A model generated the notes under the pieces. That model was not told the origin of the DNA. It worked only from the letters and a program-made list of their open reading frames with translations, and did no database searches. The position numbers and the translations under genes are program-made. From Micrococcales bacterium (GTDB lineage: Bacteria; Actinomycetota; Actinomycetes; S36-B12; UBA5976), in NCBI GenBank assembly GCA_024640585.1, contig JAHEEQ010000014.1, positions 1 through 12,346 on the forward strand: a DNA stretch of 12,346 nt, read 5' to 3'. Positions 1 through 6,351 of the stretch are shown here, in pieces. How positions within the stretch are numbered: position 1 is the stretch's first letter; the number at the start of each line of letters is the position of its first letter.

Positions 1-16
1 TCCAAAACCGCATCGC

Positions 17-89
17 GGCCCCGTTGTGTAGTGGCCTAGCACGCTGCCCTCTCAAGGCGGTAGCGCGGGTTCGAATCCCGTCGGGGCTA
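17..89 (+). tRNA. tRNA-Glu (anticodon CTC)
   Basis: A full cloverleaf can be folded. The acceptor stem is 17-23 with 82-88, with a G-U pair at the first position. The anticodon stem CTGCC/GGCGG encloses the loop CTCTCAA, giving anticodon CTC, which reads the glutamate codon GAG. The T arm carries the usual TTCGAAT loop. The discriminator base is A89 and no CCA is encoded (the next bases are CTC). The sequence closely resembles actinobacterial tRNA-Glu. A glutamate or glutamine tRNA next to gltX, just upstream of the ndgR-leuCD block, is common in this phylum. The 16 bases before it show no gene, and any promoter lies outside the window. Confidence 0.95.
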
Positions 90-92
90 CTC

Positions 93-118
93 AAAAAACC
101 CGCTTCGGCGGGTTTTTT
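93..118. terminator. Bidirectional Rho-independent terminator between tRNA-Glu and the hydrolase
   Basis: Six A, the stem CCCGC (99-103), a TTCG tetraloop (104-107), GCGGG (108-112), then six T. Both strands therefore read as a GC stem with a UUCG loop and a U tract. It can end the tRNA transcript on the plus strand and the hydrolase transcript on the minus strand. The TAA of the hydrolase (117-119) lies in the T/A edge of the hairpin. Confidence 0.9.
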
Positions 119-995
119 ATTTGTTCAGCTCCCGGGCAAGCTCTGCAATTCCAACTTCGCAAGCTAGGTCGCCGATGGATAAGTGACCATGTTCTTCTAG
201 TAGATGCGCAGTTGAATTTGGAACATGAGCTGCTAACCATTTGCCGTGTGCAGTTGGCACCATTAAGTCTTGCATGCCTTGCCAGATAGAAACTGGATGT
301 TTGATTTCACTTAAATCAAAGCCCCACGGCTTAATAAATGCTATATCGTCGTCAAACCAGCCATCAGTTCCGTTTGCGATTGCCCAACGAAATATTTCCG
401 CCATGTGATCCGCATAAACACCAGTCAAGATATCGCGGTCGGCTTGCGGAAGCAGGGAAGCCATCGAATCAATAATTTCAGATCCTTGAACATCCTTCAT
501 ACTTGTATGTGCTGCATCCATGTATTTTTGCAAAGCTGCTTCCGACTCAAGTGCCGCACCAAATTCATCGATGTTGTCTTGTCCCATATCTGCCAAGAAA
601 TCAAGACCCTCGGCATCAAATGGACCAACTCCAGCGATACAAACACCAGCGACACAACGGTTTGATTTGTGAGCAACATTTGCAAGAACATGCGGTCCAC
701 CACCAGACCATCCCAATGCAACATACTTATCGTGACCAATATGGTCTGCTAATTCATTTGCAATGTCTGCAATTTGTGCAACATTGCGATTTTTTACTCG
801 AGTTGAATTTCCATAACCTGGGCGAACTAGTTGTACAACTCGCAGATTATTTTTAGCGGCATTTTCCAAAATGCATTCATCTGTTGGTCCCGCACCTGGA
901 GTACCAGCATGATAAATCAATAGTCCATCGCCTTGTTTTGAATCAAAATAATCAATGCGATTGCCAGCTTTTGTGGTGAAAAATTCGACAGACAT
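117..995 (-). CDS. Alpha/beta-fold hydrolase, substrate unknown
   Basis: The 292-residue protein has the ordered elements of an alpha/beta hydrolase. An oxyanion-hole-type segment YHAGTPGAG lies near residues 28-36. The nucleophile elbow GWSGG places the catalytic serine at Ser97. Asp243 sits in GMQDLMVP and His271 in EEHGHLSIG, completing a Ser-Asp-His triad. The helical region between about 125 and 225 would be the cap domain that sets specificity. There is no signal peptide, so it is probably cytoplasmic. The start is supported by an AGGA-type ribosome site about 6 nt upstream, overlapping the stop of the preceding regulator gene. The 7-nt gap implies co-transcription with that IclR-family gene. 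The family covers esterases, peptidases and C-C hydrolases, and the sequence alone does not tell which. Confidence 0.88.
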   Translation of the reverse strand: MSVEFFTTKAGNRIDYFDSKQGDGLLIYHAGTPGAGPTDECILENAAKNNLRVVQLVRPGYGNSTRVKNRNVAQIADIANELADHIGHDKYVALGWSGGGPHVLANVAHKSNRCVAGVCIAGVGPFDAEGLDFLADMGQDNIDEFGAALESEAALQKYMDAAHTSMKDVQGSEIIDSMASLLPQADRDILTGVYADHMAEIFRWAIANGTDGWFDDDIAFIKPWGFDLSEIKHPVSIWQGMQDLMVPTAHGKWLAAHVPNSTAHLLEEHGHLSIGDLACEVGIAELARELNK

Positions 996-1002
996 AGTTT
1001 TC

Positions 1003-1734
1003 CTATCTTCCAGGTTGAGTGGCGGCGCGCTTTAGTGCATCGGTCAATCTTTGTGCAGCCGCAACCACTGCAGCAGCGTGCAATCTTCCTGGTTGGCGGG
1101 TAAGTCTTTCAATAGGGCCAGAAACCGAAACAGCTGCGACAACCCGACCGCTCGGTGCGCGAACTGGTGCAGAGACTGATGCAACTCCGGCTTCACGTTC
1201 ACCAACACTTTGAGCCCAACCACGTCGACGAACTTGTGCAAGTGCGGTTGCAGTAAAAGCTGCACCGATTAGTCCGCGATGCATGCGATCTGGTTCTTCC
1301 CACGCGAGCAGAATTTGTGCTGCAGATCCGGCGTGCATTGTTAACACTGTTCCAACTGGAACAGTGTCACGAAGGCCGGTCATCCTTTCGGCAGCTGCAA
1401 CGCACATACGCAAATCACCTTGGCGGCGATACAACTGCGCGCTTTCACCAGTTGCGTCGCGTAGTGTGTATAGAGCTGGGTTTGCAGCAGCAAGAAGTTT
1501 GTCTTCGCCAGCAGCCGCAGCAAGTTCGGTGATACGCGCACCTAGAACAAAGCGGCCATTCATGTCGCGGGTTACGAGTCGGTGATGTTCAAGTGCACAC
1601 GCAAGGCGGTGGGCAGTAGGTCTAGTTAGACCAGTGGCTGCAACTAGGCCTGCCAAAGTTTGAGGTCCAGCCTCAAGTGCACCAAGCACTATCGCCGCTT
1701 TATCGAGTACGCCAACGCCGCTAGAATCGTCCAT
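1003..1734 (-). CDS. ndgR: IclR-family transcriptional regulator, NdgR/LtbR type
   Basis: The 243-residue protein begins MDDSSGVGVLDKAAIVL, almost the same as Streptomyces NdgR as I remember it, and keeps that resemblance through ESAQLYRRQGD and VSGPIERLTRQPGR. Residues about 26-50 form the N-terminal winged helix-turn-helix (TLAGLVAATGLTRPTAHRL). Residues about 80-235 form the IclR effector-binding domain. An upstream in-frame ATG at 1770 would add 12 residues. I prefer 1734 because the family starts there and because the longer version would run across the promoter. The family regulates leucine and other amino-acid genes in actinobacteria and is usually divergent from leuCD, as here. The effector is not evident. 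A downstream hydrolase is in the same apparent transcript. Confidence 0.93.
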   Translation of the reverse strand: MDDSSGVGVLDKAAIVLGALEAGPQTLAGLVAATGLTRPTAHRLACALEHHRLVTRDMNGRFVLGARITELAAAAGEDKLLAAANPALYTLRDATGESAQLYRRQGDLRMCVAAAERMTGLRDTVPVGTVLTMHAGSAAQILLAWEEPDRMHRGLIGAAFTATALAQVRRRGWAQSVGEREAGVASVSAPVRAPSGRVVAAVSVSGPIERLTRQPGRLHAAAVVAAAQRLTDALKRAATQPGR

Positions 1735-1740
1735 ATGGTG

Positions 1741-1770
1741 ATATTGCCATCTCAACATGCAAAATGGCAA
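1741..1770 (-). promoter_or_regulatory. Candidate promoter of the IclR/NdgR gene
   Basis: Read on the minus strand: TTGCCA (1770-1765) matches the -35 consensus at 5 of 6 bases. An 18-nt spacer follows, then CAATAT (1746-1741) as a weak -10, six bases, and the ATG at 1734. This spacing would put the transcript start at or near the ATG, giving a leaderless mRNA. No clear ribosome site precedes the ATG, which agrees. The -10 is a poor match, so this is moderate evidence only. Confidence 0.45.
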
Positions 1771-1780
1771 GATGAGATGG
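1744..1780. promoter_or_regulatory. Nested inverted repeats, candidate operator for NdgR/leuC
   Basis: Two perfect inverted repeats are interleaved here. The first is TTGCCAT (1744-1750) with ATGGCAA (1764-1770). The second is CCATCTCA (1747-1754) with TGAGATGG (1773-1780). They cover the proposed -35 and the spacer of the regulator promoter and lie about 80 bases before leuC. IclR proteins commonly bind palindromic or repeated sites in their own divergent promoters, so autoregulation and leuCD control are likely. The arms are seen; the binding protein is inferred. Confidence 0.55.
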
Positions 1781-1859
1781 ATTTAAGCGGAGCATCATTA
1801 GGCGCTACAAGAATTTGCGCTTGAGGTGCAAAGGTAATCCTGATTCGTGAAGGACACAA

Positions 1860-3266
1860 ATGGGTAAGACACTTGCTGAAAAAGTTTGGAACGCACATGT
1901 CGTGCGAAGTGCAGATGGTGAGCCAGATTTGCTCTACATCGACCTGCACTTAGTTCATGAAGTAACCAGCCCACAAGCTTTTGATGGACTGCGTAATAGC
2001 GGTCGCAAGGTTCGCCGCCCAGATTTAACTTTGATTACTGAAGATCACAATGTGCCGACTCTCGATGTCGCAAAGCCTATTGCGGATCCAGTTTCTGCAG
2101 AACAAATTCGGGTAGTGCGCGCAAACGCAAAAGAGTTTGGTCTTCGTATCTTTTCACTTGGTGACAAAGAGCAAGGAATCGTTCACGTGGTTGGTCCACA
2201 ACTTGGGCTTACTCAACCTGGTATGACCATTGTTTGTGGAGATTCACACACATCAACTCACGGTGCGTTTGGCGCATTAGCTTTCGGCATCGGAACTTCT
2301 GAAGTTGAACACGTACTTGCAACCCAAACTTTGCCATTGAAGCCATTCAAGACAATGGCAATCACAGTAAATGGAAAACTTCCAGCAGATGTAACTGCAA
2401 AAGATTTGATTCTTGCAATCATCGCAAAAATCGGCACTGGTGGCGGACAAGGTTATGTTCTTGAATACCGTGGTGAAGCGATTCGCGGACTTTCGATGGA
2501 AGGTCGTATGACGATGTGCAACATGTCAATCGAAGCAGGTGCGCGCGCAGGCATGATTGCGCCAGATGAAACAACTTTCGAATACGTCAAGGGCCGCGAC
2601 CATGCTCCATCTGGAAGCGATTGGGATGCGGCAGTTGAATACTGGAAGACGTTGACCACTGATTCGGATGCAAAGTTTGATGCTGAAGTTGTAATTGATG
2701 CATCAACACTTGCGCCTTTCGTCACTTGGGGAACTAACCCAGGTCAGGGCTTGCCACTTTCTGCTTCAATTCCATCACCTAGTGATGCAAAAGACGAAGT
2801 TGAAAAAGTTGCAATCGAACGCGCACTTGAATACATGGATCTAAAACCAGGTACACCGCTAAAAGAAGTCAAAGTAGACAACGTTTTTGTTGGTTCTTGC
2901 ACAAATGGTCGCATCGAAGATCTTCGTGCAGCCGCAAGTGTTTTGAAGGGCAACAAAGTTGCACCAACTGTTGAAATGTGGGTGGTACCAGGTAGTGGTC
3001 GGGTTCGAATTCAGGCAGAACTTGAAGGCCTCGACAAGATCTTCACAGAAGCAGGCGCGCAGTGGCGTTTCGCTGGATGTTCTGCATGTTTGGCGATGAA
3101 CCCAGACAAGATTCCAGCTGGAAAACGCGCAGCATCAACATCGAATAGAAATTTTGAAGGCCGCCAAGGTCCTGGGGCACGCACACACTTGGTGTCACCT
3201 GAAGTTGCAGCAGCAACTGCAATTCTTGGTCACCTTGCCAGCCCTGCAGATTTAGTGAATGCGTAA
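1860..3266 (+). CDS. leuC: 3-isopropylmalate dehydratase large subunit
   Basis: LeuC pairs with LeuD to isomerise 2-isopropylmalate to 3-isopropylmalate, the second step of leucine synthesis, in the cytoplasm. The protein has 468 residues, the usual family length. The 4Fe-4S ligands are Cys347 (GSCTNGR), Cys407 and Cys410 (AGCSACL). Other aconitase-family signatures are [12 protein letters not shown] (128-139), the segment around 193-202 ([10 protein letters not shown]) and [15 protein letters not shown] near the C terminus. The ATG at 1860 is preceded by GAAGGA (1849-1854) with a 5-nt spacer. leuD follows after 9 nt, so the two form an operon. It diverges from the IclR/NdgR gene, its probable regulator. 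Confidence 0.98.
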   Translation: MGKTLAEKVWNAHVVRSADGEPDLLYIDLHLVHEVTSPQAFDGLRNSGRKVRRPDLTLITEDHNVPTLDVAKPIADPVSAEQIRVVRANAKEFGLRIFSLGDKEQGIVHVVGPQLGLTQPGMTIVCGDSHTSTHGAFGALAFGIGTSEVEHVLATQTLPLKPFKTMAITVNGKLPADVTAKDLILAIIAKIGTGGGQGYVLEYRGEAIRGLSMEGRMTMCNMSIEAGARAGMIAPDETTFEYVKGRDHAPSGSDWDAAVEYWKTLTTDSDAKFDAEVVIDASTLAPFVTWGTNPGQGLPLSASIPSPSDAKDEVEKVAIERALEYMDLKPGTPLKEVKVDNVFVGSCTNGRIEDLRAAASVLKGNKVAPTVEMWVVPGSGRVRIQAELEGLDKIFTEAGAQWRFAGCSACLAMNPDKIPAGKRAASTSNRNFEGRQGPGARTHLVSPEVAAATAILGHLASPADLVNA

Positions 3267-3275
3267 GGAGTAGCG

Positions 3276-3863
3276 ATGGAAAAGTTTGTAACTCACACAG
3301 GTATTGCCGCGCCACTTCGTCGTAGCAATGTTGACACCGATCAAATCGTTCCAGCAGAATATCTAAAGCGCGTAACCCGAACCGGTTTTGGCGATGGATG
3401 TTTTGCATCATGGCGAAAAGATCCAGATTTCGTTTTGAACAATGCAGGATTTACTGGTTCTTCAGTATTAATTGCAGGGCCAGATTTCGGAACTGGATCT
3501 TCTCGCGAGCATGCCGTTTGGGCATTGCAAGATTACGGTTTCAAAGCAGTTATCTCATCTCGCTTTGCTGATATTTTCAAAGGTAACTCTGGCAAAGGTG
3601 GATTACTTGCTGGCGAACTTAGCCAAGATGTAATTGAGAAGATTTGGGAAAAACTTGAAGCAAATCCAGGAACCAAAGTGACTGTGGATTTGGAAAAGCG
3701 CACTGTTACTTGCGATGAAATCGTCGCTGAATTCATCATCGATGACTACGTTCGCTGGCGTTTGATGGAAGGTTTAGATGACATCGGTTTGACGATGAAG
3801 CATGTCGATTCCATCTCCGAATTTGAAACAACTCGACCTTCGTACAAACCAAAAGTTCAATAA
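3276..3863 (+). CDS. leuD: 3-isopropylmalate dehydratase small subunit
   Basis: This is the small, swivelling-domain subunit of isopropylmalate isomerase, partner of LeuC. At 195 residues it has normal length. Family motifs are clear: [18 protein letters not shown] near the N terminus and [17 protein letters not shown] at about 69-85, followed by [16 protein letters not shown]. The ATG is preceded by AAGGAG (3265-3270), which overlaps the leuC stop and leaves 5 nt of spacing, so translation is probably coupled. It is the last gene of the leu operon, ended by the strong hairpin at 3893-3930. Confidence 0.98.
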   Translation: MEKFVTHTGIAAPLRRSNVDTDQIVPAEYLKRVTRTGFGDGCFASWRKDPDFVLNNAGFTGSSVLIAGPDFGTGSSREHAVWALQDYGFKAVISSRFADIFKGNSGKGGLLAGELSQDVIEKIWEKLEANPGTKVTVDLEKRTVTCDEIVAEFIIDDYVRWRLMEGLDDIGLTMKHVDSISEFETTRPSYKPKVQ

Positions 3864-3869
3864 AAATAG

Positions 3870-3886
3870 CGGTTTTTGACCGTTTT
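3870..3886 (+). terminator. Weak hairpin just after leuD
   Basis: CGGT (3870-3873) and ACCG (3879-3882) can pair around a 5-nt loop and are followed by four T. The stem is short, so it may be only an accessory to the much stronger hairpin 10 bases further on. Confidence 0.25.
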
Positions 3887-3892
3887 ACTTGC

Positions 3893-3930
3893 CAAAACCC
3901 CTTAAAAACAGCAGTTTTTAAGGGGTTTTG
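3893..3930. terminator. Strong hairpin terminator after leuD
   Basis: A perfect 17-bp stem, 3893-3909 with 3914-3930, closes a 4-nt AGCA loop. The stem contains CCCC/GGGG flanked by A and T runs, so the 3' arm supplies the U-rich part. It separates the leu operon from the HU gene and is nearly symmetric, though no convergent gene is present. Confidence 0.85.
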
Positions 3931-3941
3931 TGTGTGTCGGA

Positions 3942-3970
3942 TGCAAAAAACAGTAAAAAATGCTTAGTTT
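3942..3970 (+). promoter_or_regulatory. Possible HU promoter
   Basis: TAGTTT (3965-3970) fits the TANNNT -10 pattern and lies exactly six bases before a GTG at 3977. A weak -35 candidate, TGCAAA (3942-3947), lies 17 nt upstream. Position argues for a promoter here because a terminator closes the leu operon just before. The element match is modest. Confidence 0.35.
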
Positions 3971-4027
3971 TGGCTCGTGCAAGTCGGGGAAGATTTGCAC
4001 TTTCTCGAGAATATGATTGGAAAAATC

Positions 4028-4531
4028 GTGAAGAAAAATGATCTAGTCGCTGTAATCCAGAGCGTACTTCCAGAATCAAACTCACGCCGCGATGCTGTTG
4101 CAGTTGTTGAAACAGTTTTCAACGAAATTGCACGTTCACTTTCAAAGGGTGAGCAAGTACAAATCGCAGGCTTCGGTACTTTCAAGAAGAAAGTTGTTCC
4201 TGCACGCAAAGCTCGTCCAGGCCGCAACCCATTCACAGGTGAAAACATCATGTTGAAGGCAAAGCCTGCTTCATCAAAGCCTACTTTCACTTCTGCAAAG
4301 GTTTTGAAGGACGTTGTTTCAGGTAAGGCAAAAGTTGCTGCACCTGCAAAGCCAGCTGCAAAGAAAGTTGTAAAGAAAGCTGCACCTAAGAAGGCTGCTA
4401 AGAAAGTTACAGCTAAGAAGGTTGTAAAGAAGGCTGCACCTAAAAAGGCTGCTAAGAAAGTTACAGCTAAGAAAGTTGTAAAGAAGGCTGCACCTAAGAA
4501 GGCTGCAAAGAAGACTTCACGCAAGAAGTAA
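4028..4531 (+). CDS. hup: HU-family nucleoid protein with lysine/alanine-rich C-terminal tail
   Basis: The first 90 or so residues form the HU fold: MKKNDLVAVIQSVL aligns with the start of E. coli HU, GFGTF marks the turn into the beta arms, and GRNPFTGE is the DNA-binding arm motif. The rest, about 75 residues, is a Lys/Ala/Pro tail like that of mycobacterial HupB, which adds non-specific DNA binding and compaction. I chose GTG 4028 because it aligns with family starts and has GGA 6 nt upstream. ATG 4013 and GTG 3977 are in frame and would add 5 and 17 residues. The codons between 3977 and 4027 are unlike the rest of the gene, which favours a leader. The tail contains a 54-bp tandem repeat. 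The gene is monocistronic between two terminators. Confidence 0.92.
   Translation: MKKNDLVAVIQSVLPESNSRRDAVAVVETVFNEIARSLSKGEQVQIAGFGTFKKKVVPARKARPGRNPFTGENIMLKAKPASSKPTFTSAKVLKDVVSGKAKVAAPAKPAAKKVVKKAAPKKAAKKVTAKKVVKKAAPKKAAKKVTAKKVVKKAAPKKAAKKTSRKK
4361..4513 (+). repeat. 54-bp tandem repeat, 2.8 copies, in the HU tail
   Basis: Copies occupy 4361-4414, 4415-4468 and 4469-4513 (partial). Each encodes KKVVKKAAPKKAAKKVTA; the third stops before VTA and runs into TSRKK. Copies 1 and 2 differ at three bases, and copy 3 differs from copy 1 at three. All changes are synonymous (AAA/AAG and GCT/GCA). The frame is kept because the unit is 18 codons. Confidence 0.95.
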
Positions 4532-4544
4532 CTTCAACCCTTTT

Positions 4545-4584
4545 GAAGGTCCGTTTCAGTTCGCTGGAGCGGACCTTCGCTTTT
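4545..4584 (+). terminator. Rho-independent terminator after HU
   Basis: A long stem, 4545-4559 with 4564-4578, has a TTCG tetraloop (4560-4563). The outer nine pairs, GAAGGTCCG/CGGACCTTC, are perfect, and two G-U pairs occur in the inner part. GCTTTTAT follows. Confidence 0.9.
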
Positions 4585-4631
4585 ATCTCCACCTTCAGCA
4601 CAATTAGCCACTAACTTAGATAAGGACAGGA

Positions 4632-5345
4632 ATGAAGAAGTCATTTGCTTACCGCTTCATTGCATTCATTGCTCGTCCTTTGATGATGATTTTCACTCGC
4701 CGGGTTTGGGTAGGTGGTGAGAAGCTTCACACAGATTCAGGTGTGATTGTGGTCTCGAATCACACTTCAAACTTCGATCCATTGGTGCTTGCACACTTTA
4801 TAAACGACAACGGCCGACTCCCACAGTTTTTGGCAAAATCTGAAGTTTTCAAACTTCCATTTTTCGGAAAAATTTTGAAATCAGCAGGACAAATTCCTGT
4901 CCATCGTCGAACCTCGATGGCCGCAAATGCATTGTCTGATGCCGAAGTTGCAGTGCAAGGTGGAGGGACTGCGGTTATCTACCCAGAAGGCACTCTTACT
5001 TACGACCCAAACCTTTGGCCTATGACTGCACAGTCAGGTGCAGCTCGACTTGCAATTGCAACCAAAGCGCCACTTTTCCCAATAGCGCAATGGGGAGCCC
5101 ACAAAGTTATTCCACGATTTCGAAAAGGTTTGAAATTAATTCCGCCACAAAAAATCTTTGTGACTTGTGGCGACGCAGTCGATTTAAGTGACTTTTATGA
5201 CCGTGAAATAACTGCAGAACTCTTGAGCGCAGCTACCGACCGGATTATGGATGCGCTCACAAATCTGCTAGCAGAAATTCGCAACGAGAGTGCACCTGCG
5301 GTACGTTGGGACCGCAGAAACGTAAACGAAGTGGGAGATCTGTGA
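4632..5345 (+). CDS. plsC: 1-acylglycerol-3-phosphate acyltransferase family protein (PlsC type)
   Basis: The family transfers acyl groups to lysophosphatidate to form phosphatidate at the inner face of the membrane. This 237-residue protein has the acyltransferase signatures: NHTSNFD with the catalytic His44 and Asp49 (H-x4-D), IPVHRR at 88-93, and YPEGT at 117-121. The N terminus (FAYRFIAFIARPLMMIF) is hydrophobic and probably membrane-associated. The ATG has AAGGA at 4622-4626 with 5 nt spacing. The stop overlaps the gpsA start by 4 nt (GTGA), so the two are probably coupled. This matches their roles, since GpsA makes glycerol-3-phosphate. Specificity for lysophosphatidate rather than another acceptor is inferred. 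Confidence 0.9.
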   Translation: MKKSFAYRFIAFIARPLMMIFTRRVWVGGEKLHTDSGVIVVSNHTSNFDPLVLAHFINDNGRLPQFLAKSEVFKLPFFGKILKSAGQIPVHRRTSMAANALSDAEVAVQGGGTAVIYPEGTLTYDPNLWPMTAQSGAARLAIATKAPLFPIAQWGAHKVIPRFRKGLKLIPPQKIFVTCGDAVDLSDFYDREITAELLSAATDRIMDALTNLLAEIRNESAPAVRWDRRNVNEVGDL

Positions 5346-6349
5346 AAGTCGCGGTAATGGGTAGCGGTTCTTGGGGAACAGTTTTCTCCAAGGTGTCAGT
5401 TGACGCTGGAAATGAAGTCGTGCTTTGGTCTCGCAATCCCGAAATTGCCAAATCTGTGAACGAAAATCACACAAATCCTTTTTATGTTTCAGACATCGAA
5501 CTTCCAGCAAAACTCAAAGCCACGACTGAAGCATCTGTTGCATTAGCTGACGCAGACGTTGTTGTAGTTGGACTTCCATCTCAGGCATACCGCGACAATC
5601 TTGCAGAATGGAAATCGCTAATTCCGAATTCTGCAGTTTTAGTATCGCTTGCAAAAGGTATCGAGTTTGAAAGTAATCTGCGCATGACAGAAGTTATGGC
5701 GCAAGCAACTGGCTTTGACTCCAAACAGCTTGCGGTGCTTTCAGGCCCAAACCTGGCCCACGAAATTGCTGAACAACAACCAACCGCAACCACAGTTGCG
5801 TGTATCGATGAAGAAAACGCACAACTTGTTCAAGAAGCGTGTGCAAATCCTTATTTCCGCCCATACTTCACAAGAGATGTGATTGGTGTTGAAATAGCTG
5901 GTTCAATGAAAAACGTAATTGCGTTGGCAAACGGCATTGCAGTTGGACTTGGACTTGGTGAAAATTCCCAAGCATCGCTGATTACTCGTGGTTTACATGA
6001 AATGGCGCAACTCGGAGTTGCGCTCGGCGCAGACCAAAGAACCTTTATGGGGTTGGCAGGTGCAGGCGACTTGCTTGCAACTAGTCAGTCCCCACTTTCA
6101 CGCAACCGTTCATTCGGTGTTGCACTTGCATCTGGCAAAACTGTCGAGACTGTTATCGCTGAAACACGCGAAACTTGCGAAGCAGTGAAAAGTTGTTTGC
6201 CACTTCTTCGTTTGGGACAAGAAGCTGGTGTGAGTTTGCCAATCACTGCAGGTGTGGTTGGGGTAGTTCATCGCAATCTAGATCCACAAGAACTGATTCG
6301 TCGATTTATGTCTCGCGCAATTAAAGCTGAATACGAAGCAGAAGACTAA
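5342..6349 (+). CDS. gpsA: NAD(P)H-dependent glycerol-3-phosphate dehydrogenase
   Basis: GpsA reduces dihydroxyacetone phosphate to sn-glycerol-3-phosphate, the backbone for phospholipids. The 335-residue protein starts KVAVMGSGSWGT after the initiator, the dinucleotide-binding glycine loop. SLAKGIE holds Lys105, and GSMKNVIALANGI holds Lys190, the catalytic lysine of the family. GLAGAGDLLAT and SRNRSFG mark the C-terminal domain. The start is GTG 5342, with GGGAG at 5333-5337 and a 4-nt overlap with plsC. An upstream in-frame ATG at 5306 would add 12 residues that are really plsC coding sequence. The gene converges on the minus-strand PLP enzyme with only two bases between stops. Confidence 0.97.
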   Translation: MKVAVMGSGSWGTVFSKVSVDAGNEVVLWSRNPEIAKSVNENHTNPFYVSDIELPAKLKATTEASVALADADVVVVGLPSQAYRDNLAEWKSLIPNSAVLVSLAKGIEFESNLRMTEVMAQATGFDSKQLAVLSGPNLAHEIAEQQPTATTVACIDEENAQLVQEACANPYFRPYFTRDVIGVEIAGSMKNVIALANGIAVGLGLGENSQASLITRGLHEMAQLGVALGADQRTFMGLAGAGDLLATSQSPLSRNRSFGVALASGKTVETVIAETRETCEAVKSCLPLLRLGQEAGVSLPITAGVVGVVHRNLDPQELIRRFMSRAIKAEYEAED

Positions 6350-6351
6350 AA

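Noticed and set aside
497..856. Open frames on both strands within the alpha/beta hydrolase
   Set aside because: They overlap a gene with a complete catalytic triad and show no motifs, starts with ribosome sites, or repeats of their own.
1735..1770. Extended NdgR start at ATG 1770
   Set aside because: The extra 12 residues (MPFCMLRWQYHH) are not part of the family, and they would be encoded by the candidate promoter and operator.
1781..1859. Possible leucine leader peptide or T-box attenuator before leuC
   Set aside because: The only short frames are a three-codon GTG frame and a TTG frame with two leucines. There is no terminator hairpin, and about 80 bases is too short for a T-box.
3964..4524. 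Long minus-strand open frame opposite HU, encoding a repetitive Phe/Ala/Thr-rich, membrane-like protein
   Set aside because: It is the reverse complement of the lysine/alanine repeat codons: AAG/AAA read backwards give CTT/TTT. The HU frame has a recognisable fold; the antisense frame has no domain and no ribosome site.
5306..5341. Extended GpsA start at ATG 5306
   Set aside because: The added residues lie inside plsC in another frame. GTG 5342 has a GGGAG site and begins directly at the nucleotide-binding strand.
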